Origin: Hemerocallis citrina
Taxonomy: Eukaryota; Streptophyta; Magnoliopsida; Asparagales; Asphodelaceae
Length of the DNA: 64,000 nt
Assembly: GCA_017893485.1 (NCBI GenBank)
Contig: JACEHZ010000589.1
Coordinates: 1,428,501 to 1,492,500 of the forward strand
Direction: 5' to 3'
Positions 58,095 to 64,000 of this stretch are shown piece after piece (the first letter of the stretch is position 1; the number at the start of each line of letters is the position of its first letter). The notes beneath the pieces were generated by a model that was not told where the DNA came from, did not search any database, and saw only the letters and a list, made by a program, of their open reading frames with translations. A program made the position numbers and the translations under genes.

Positions 58095-59658
58095 TGTCAT
58101 GCCCCGCTTCCCAAATAGAATACAGAATACAGATACGTAACAAAAGCCCAGCGAATGATTTTCATCATCCATAAGCTGTTCAAGAAATCTTAACAACATT
58201 TACAAGAATCATCAGAGTCGGAAGCGAATTAATCAACCACATGTACATAATGAGTCAAAATACCAACAAGAATACTTGAAACCAAATACATAAATCTCAA
58301 ATAGTCATGATCTGAATAAAACACTTGTCTTGGGTCACATTGCCCAAATACAAGATAAATCCAAGTCTCAAAATACAATCATTGTCCAAGCAAGATAAGA
58401 GAAATAATAATAATAAAAGATAACACTAATACTTCATGTCTCCGATACCATCTAGAACATGTTCTCCAAAATCTGCAATTCAACGAATGCAGGAAAGATG
58501 AAAAGAGAAAACACAGTACTCGTTAATTACAAGTTACGGGCCACTTATAATGTAGGATACAAGCACATGGGAAAACTAACTAGCAACATGGTATAAGTAT
58601 GATGTCAACATAAACAACTAGCATGGTAAAAGTGATCAAGTGTACATGGCATAAATCAAGTGTCAAGTAATCAAGTATCTTATAAACATGCATCAAGTGT
58701 CAAGTATCATATGTTCATGTATCAAGTATCAAGTTCAAGTCTCATGTATCATGTAGTCAAGTATCAAGCAAGCATGTATCATATTCAAGTATCATGTTCA
58801 AGTATCATGTTTAAGTAGCATGTATCAAGTCTTGTAATGAATTACTATCTAGGTAGCACTTCATGCAGCCCATACGATATGGTTGCTACAACAAACAGTT
58901 TCGCTTTAGATTTCATAGTGGACCATAGAGGGCAGTATACTCGGGGACAAGTCAAATAATCGAGCTCCAAGCTTCAAGTATCATGTATCATGTAATCACG
59001 TGTCAAGTTGTGCAAGTGGCAAGTATCGTGTCTTGCGTGCAAGTATCAGGTAATCACGTGTCAAGTATCATGTCTCAAGTAATCACGTAGGATCAGTGGA
59101 TCCCCTTCCGAGTACACATTTCTGAATTATCCACTATTAGATCTGTCCCTTAAACCCCGACTTGGTTATTTATTATTAATGTCAAACAAGTATGTATATG
59201 TGCAACATATATCAAGAATAACATGTCATTATCATGTAACAAGTGCAAGTTGCAATCTAAATATGTACGAGTGCAAGATAGCTCATAAAGGAATAAAATA
59301 AACACATCTCAAGTTCAGGACAACAAGACCATACTGTAGTAAAACAATAATTCCCAGTGTTACAAACTAGAAAATCTGGATCCATCAAAGGATCTGGAAA
59401 ATAGACTTCCACACAAATCCAGCGAATATAAATAAGTTATATATTAATTCACAAAAACACAGCTCTAAACTGATTTGAATACAGAAATTAGGTTCAGCCA
59501 GAAATCAGGAAAACGAATTCAAGAACAGGAAAACAGCATGAAAACACATTAAATAAATCCACGAAAAATTTGGGATATTTTTCTATATGTCCAGTAGCTA
59601 AATATAAAGTTTCAGAATTTTCTAGTAAAAATAGATCAGTCATCAAAAATAAGAAAGC
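58095..59658 (-). mobile_element. partial long LTR of the TGTCATGCCCCG family
   Basis: Begins TGTCATGCCCCGCTTCCC like 49149, with the related CGAATGATTTTCATCATCCA and CCGAGTACACATTTCTGA blocks. It is broken at 59659 by the next element, so its other end is outside the window. Within it, degenerate CAAGTATCATGT repeats fill about 58600-58830 and 58975-59095. Confidence 0.7.
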
Positions 59659-59994
59659 TGTAACACCTCGAATTTTAAATACCAAAAATATTCGTTTTTA
59701 TATTTTTACAGTGGTGAGAATTATTTTTGAGTTATATCTTATCGTATTTTATTTTTAAATATTGATATTGGTATGAATATTTTGTTAGATTAGTGTAGAT
59801 GATATATTGGAGTTTATGAGTCGAGTTTTGTGTGAAGAAATATTGTTTACTTTATTTTATAATTTTAGAGAATTATTATGAGACAATTTTATGTATTTTA
59901 CATTGTTAGTATTTTTAAAGTGCGAGAGTTGGGGGTTTATTTGAAATAAGTTGGAGATTGGGGGCTTATATGTTAATATTCCATATTAATTATA

Positions 59995-60031
<37 letters not shown>

Positions 60032-63000
60032 TTTACTAAAACACCCCCACCCCTTTTCTTCTCCTTCTCCATCTATCATTCTTTCTGTTCTTTCCCTCCC
60101 GAACCCGCCGAACCCAAATCGGCGAATACTTCCCCCGCCCGAATCCACCATTTCTCTCTATCGTTTTCGAATTAAACTGAGGGGTATACTAATTGAAGGG
60201 TTCTCTACAACGTGGTAGCATCGGATTTTCGAAAGGATGTTGGAAAGGTAAACCCTATTTTATCTTATTGTATAAAATTAAGTGTTTTCAATTTCTATTG
60301 AGTAGAATTATGGTAGTAGGGAGATTATGAGGGGTTGGGTGTTGTAGAGACGAGAAATTAGCAATTTCTTAGAGATTTTGCAAGTTGCTAAAAATTAGGG
60401 TTTTGGGTTTGGAAATGATAATTTTATATATAAATTATCTTCCGCATGGTAGTAGAAATTGTAGTTTAGCTATTAGAATAAATTGGGAATGGGTCTAGTA
60501 ATTGTTTGCGAAATAAAAATCCCTTAGACATTAGATTATTACGTGCAATACACGTGTGCATCCCAGACGTTCGATAAAATGCCTGAGTGATATTAGAAAT
60601 AGTGTTATTATTTTCTGTGATTGATTTGGATGATTTGAGCCTTAATGGTGTTGAAATTTGATAATAGGTGATGTTAGCGATTTCGGATGCGTGGCAGGGT
60701 GCTTCGAGTCTTCACGGGATGCTATGTGAGTATGATTGTTTTATTTAAATGTATCGAATGTGCCATGCAAATATTAAATTAAGGTTGCCGTGTGTTGATG
60801 TTTGTAGATAAATAGTTATATGCTTCGGGTTTGTAATGATCAGAGATATGTGTGCGTATGTGTGATGTGTGATCTTATGACTAATGTGATAAGATGGAAA
60901 GTATGGTGTGTATGATGTGATATTGTGATGCGATAATAAGATGAAGTGAATGATGTGGTGTATGTGTACTAGGTGTGTTATGTGGGTGATGAATTGGAAA
61001 ATGTTATGTGATAGAGTGATGCGAAATTGATATGATGTATGTGTGACGTGTGGGTCGTAAATGAGAATTTGATACGATAATTGCTGAGACTAATGGTTTG
61101 CGTATGCTTATGAATTTAATGGAGATATATGCTTTCATGGTATGTTATGATGGCAAAACTGTATTAAAAAGGAGTTATATTCTTAAGACGTTATGATATA
61201 CAGGAGATATCTTTATATATGGAGTTATATTATAAAGGAGATATATATATATAGAGAGAGAGAGAAATATTATAAAGGAGATATATTATAAAATATGGAG
61301 ATATTTTATTAAAGGAGTTATTACAAAGGAGTTATGTTGTAAATGAGTTATCTTATAAAGGAGTTATATTTTAAATGAATATAAGGAGTTGTTTTATAAA
61401 GGAGTTATTATAAAGGAGTCCTATTATAAAGGAGTTATATTAAAGGAGTTACTATATTAAAGGAGTTATTATAAAGGAGTTATTTATTGCCCCAAATTTT
61501 ATATTTGGGGAATAGGAGTTATATGTATATTAATATTGCCCCAAATTTTATATTTGAGGAACAGGAGTTATATTGTGAAGGAGTATATAATAAAGGAGAT
61601 ATGTATATGTATATAAAGGAGAATTAAATATTGCAGTGCAGCACAATCTCCCGGGATTTGGGCTAGACCCCAAAGGCCCGGGATACACCCGGGAACAGGA
61701 GTTATATTTATATTGCCCCAAATTTTATATTTGGGGATCAGAAGTTATATATTGCCCCAAACTATGTTTGGGAATCAGGAGTTTCCCTCGCTGGTATAGG
61801 GCCAGGAGGAAGACGTAGCCTCGGACGTGTAAGACTCTGTGTGAGCATCGATCCGCGTGTTATATTTTACTTTTGACTGGCCTTTTGGCTTTAGTCTTGG
61901 TTGGACAAGCTCGCAACCGTACTTTCAATCCAGCCCACAAATGGTAGATGCTTAGGACACCTGGATCTGGGTGATGTGGTGGGTTAGCGGGATTGAAATG
62001 TACGGGATGGGAGGCACAGAGATCCCTGTGTTGTACGAGGAGGTCAGTTGTGTGGGCACTGAAAAAGAGAAAATATAAAGGTGTATATGTGTGTCAAAAG
62101 AATAATTGTATATATATATATAAAGATATTGAAGGTATGCTATTTTATGGAGACTGTTTATATTCAGGGAGATATGAATGTGTTACAGGAGAGATATATA
62201 ACAAATTGTATTGACCATACTATATGGTTAAAATTATGTTTATAAAAGTTGAGGTGTGAATATAGTTGTATAACCATGGAGTTGGAGTGATATAATTATC
62301 GTATTTGGATGGAGTGGTGTATTCGCATGTATGATATCAATGGTGTGCATGTGTATGTGTAATTGATGGAGTTATACACTCTTATGTTGTCGAATTTTTA
62401 TGGCGTTACTTATAAAACTGTATGGGCTAAATGAAAGAAACATGAGTAGAGGAGAGTAAGAAAGTAAAGAAAGGAGATGAATAAGTTTATAGAGTATGTA
62501 TGTGAATGAATGTTAGAAATGGAGAAAATGAGTTATGCTTTTATGAATAAAATGTAAGGTGGGATATAATATAAGAATGAGAAGTTATAATTAGCGGTAT
62601 TGTGAGTGATGAAGGGTCATTAAAGTAAATTATTGCTTGAAACAAGTTGGTATGCCTTGGAATTGTGCCCAGGAACTACCCGCCTGCTATTTCAGTGGAA
62701 ATAGTGGGAACTACCTGCCTAGGCACAACTTCTAAGGTAGAACAGTGGAGAATTGTTGTAATAGTTAATGCTTTATTATGAGACAAGTAGGAAAAGAAAA
62801 GTAAGTTGTATCCTGAGTTATAAATAAATATTAGAGTGCAATGAGTATTGAATGAGTACTTCATTAAATACGAAGTTTAATACAGATGTGATACGCATTG
62901 GGATTGTGTCGGGGAACTACTTGCCGTGGCACAATTCCCAGGGTGAGCTGGTGAAGTATTAATTTGATATCAGTATTGTGCGATGGGAATGAAGAGTAAA

Positions 63001-64000
63001 GTATGATAAAATGAGAAGCAGTATTAAAATAAGTCGTGTGATGAAATTAGATGAAAAGTAGATAGTTGTAATTTATAAGGAGAGTGAAGTGACGTATGGC
63101 GTGACGCTATGTTATGTTTTATAAGAAATGAATGACTGTGATGAGTGTGATATGAGAATGAGAAAGAAAATGTCTATGAATGAAGATGTGTATGAAAGAT
63201 TACGAGTCGTGAGTTGTAGATGTAAATGAATGGTAAATGAAGTGCGTAGTTATAAAAGTATGAAGAAAAGAGATAGGGACTTTATGTGAGTATTTATGAA
63301 AATAAAGAAACGATGAGGTGGTGGGAATTATGAAATGATACGTATTTGTGTTGGGGATGTCAAAATGGAAAGTAATGGAATTAATGGAATGTGAATTAAT
63401 GCGTTGCTTGTGATTGAGTATAAAGTGAATGAGTTGTGTATATATGTACATATATATGCAGTCATATATTAATATGATGCATTTAGCGAAGGGAGAAAAG
63501 TTATAAATATATAGAGGTAGATGGATGCAGATTGGTCGAGTACTTGATACTAAGGTGTATTCTTGATGCTTTCATGTTCAGAGTCGAGTTGAATCTCCAT
63601 ACCTTAATATTTGTAAGTTTAATTTATTTTCTTTATATAGTTTGATTTATTTATTAGATTTATGAATTATACTCACACCAGAAATGGCTAACCCCTTAGT
63701 GTTGGGGGGGTTAGGGAGTCCCTAGACTACCCTAAATTCCCTACTGTTACAGGTCCTCAGCAGTGCAGAGCTGAGGTGTAGATTCTGTGGAGTGGAGCGT
63801 TTAAATTAAAATCGTTGTTTAAGTTTAGTTATGTGAGTAGTGGCAATTTATGATTTAAATTGTATTATGGATGTATAAGTATGTAAAGGATGATGATAAG
63901 TATAGTGTGGAGTAGTATGTGGTGGTTGTGACCAGTACCCATCTTGTGGTGGTGTACCGGGCTCTGTGGTAGATTTTACAAGGATTTTTCTAAAATTTTA
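59659..64000 (+). mobile_element. long gypsy-type LTR running off the window
   Basis: Starts TGTAACACCTCGAATTTTAA. It then has an ATT microsatellite (59995-60031), a C-rich leader block (60045-60247) and a splice-donor-like AAAG|GTAAAC (60248). Near 63680-63755 comes the GGCTAACCCC...GTTACAG|GTCC stretch that matches the end zone of the chromovirus LTR. The right end is not reached. It interrupts the element at 58095; target site would be AAAGC. Confidence 0.65.
61180..61630. repeat. AAGGAGTTAT minisatellite with short inverted repeats
   Basis: Around twenty or more degenerate copies of a 14-20 bp unit (ATAAAGGAGTTATATT). They are followed by four copies (about 61489, 61538, 61713, 61753) of the inverted repeat CCCCAAATTTTATATTTGGG, the last one shortened. 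Confidence 0.85.

Overview
This window is plant nuclear DNA, most likely from a eudicot. It is AT-rich and repeat-dense, holds one intron-rich host gene, and is otherwise filled with nested plant transposable elements. No prokaryotic features, CRISPR arrays or convincing tRNA/rRNA genes were seen.

Region 1-4.4 kb holds the broken end of a Ty1/copia element (1-950) and short terminal-inverted-repeat elements. One of these, a MULE-like element at about 3915-4437, directly abuts the 5' leader of the gene. Region 4.6-13.8 kb is the host gene: a 12-exon group-G bZIP (G-box-binding-factor type, bZIP16/bZIP68/GBF1 clade) that can be read complete from ATG to stop (405 residues). Its last intron carries two opposed RTE-type LINE fragments. 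Region 13.8-26.9 kb has no recognisable gene; it holds MITEs, microsatellites, a probable solo LTR (19491-22580), two head-to-tail Helitrons (22646-23637) and a GC-rich repeat.

Region 26.9-45.2 kb is a nest in four layers. A Tourist-like element (TTA duplication) contains mini-Helitrons and a minus-strand LTR element that encodes only gag (28366-45105, target duplication CCAAA). That element is split by a young Ty3/gypsy chromovirus (32082-42502, duplication TCAAT, LTRs about 99% identical) with open gag and pol. Region 45.2-48.2 kb is a minus-strand copia element that keeps gag and protease but has lost the rest of pol. Region 48.7-53.7 kb is a hAT-like remnant interrupted by solo LTRs, one inside another. 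Region 53.9-57.4 kb is a solo LTR of the same family as the chromovirus. Region 58.1-64 kb holds two more long LTRs, one inserted in the other and running off the window.

The most unusual signal is architectural. The chromovirus LTRs carry ten copies of the palindrome GTCGAC arranged as five pairs, each pair 19-20 bp apart. The related solo LTR carries about 26 intact or decayed copies at a steady 20-21 bp pitch, close to two DNA helical turns. The unrelated copia LTRs carry pairs of the same palindrome at 20-21 bp. In the gypsy LTRs the array lies inside what looks like a conserved LTR leader intron. Other signals worth following are a 102-bp intron-like spacer between gag and pol that would join them in frame, five CACGTG boxes in 317 bp of the gag-only element, and a TATA box for the bZIP gene that lies inside a MITE.
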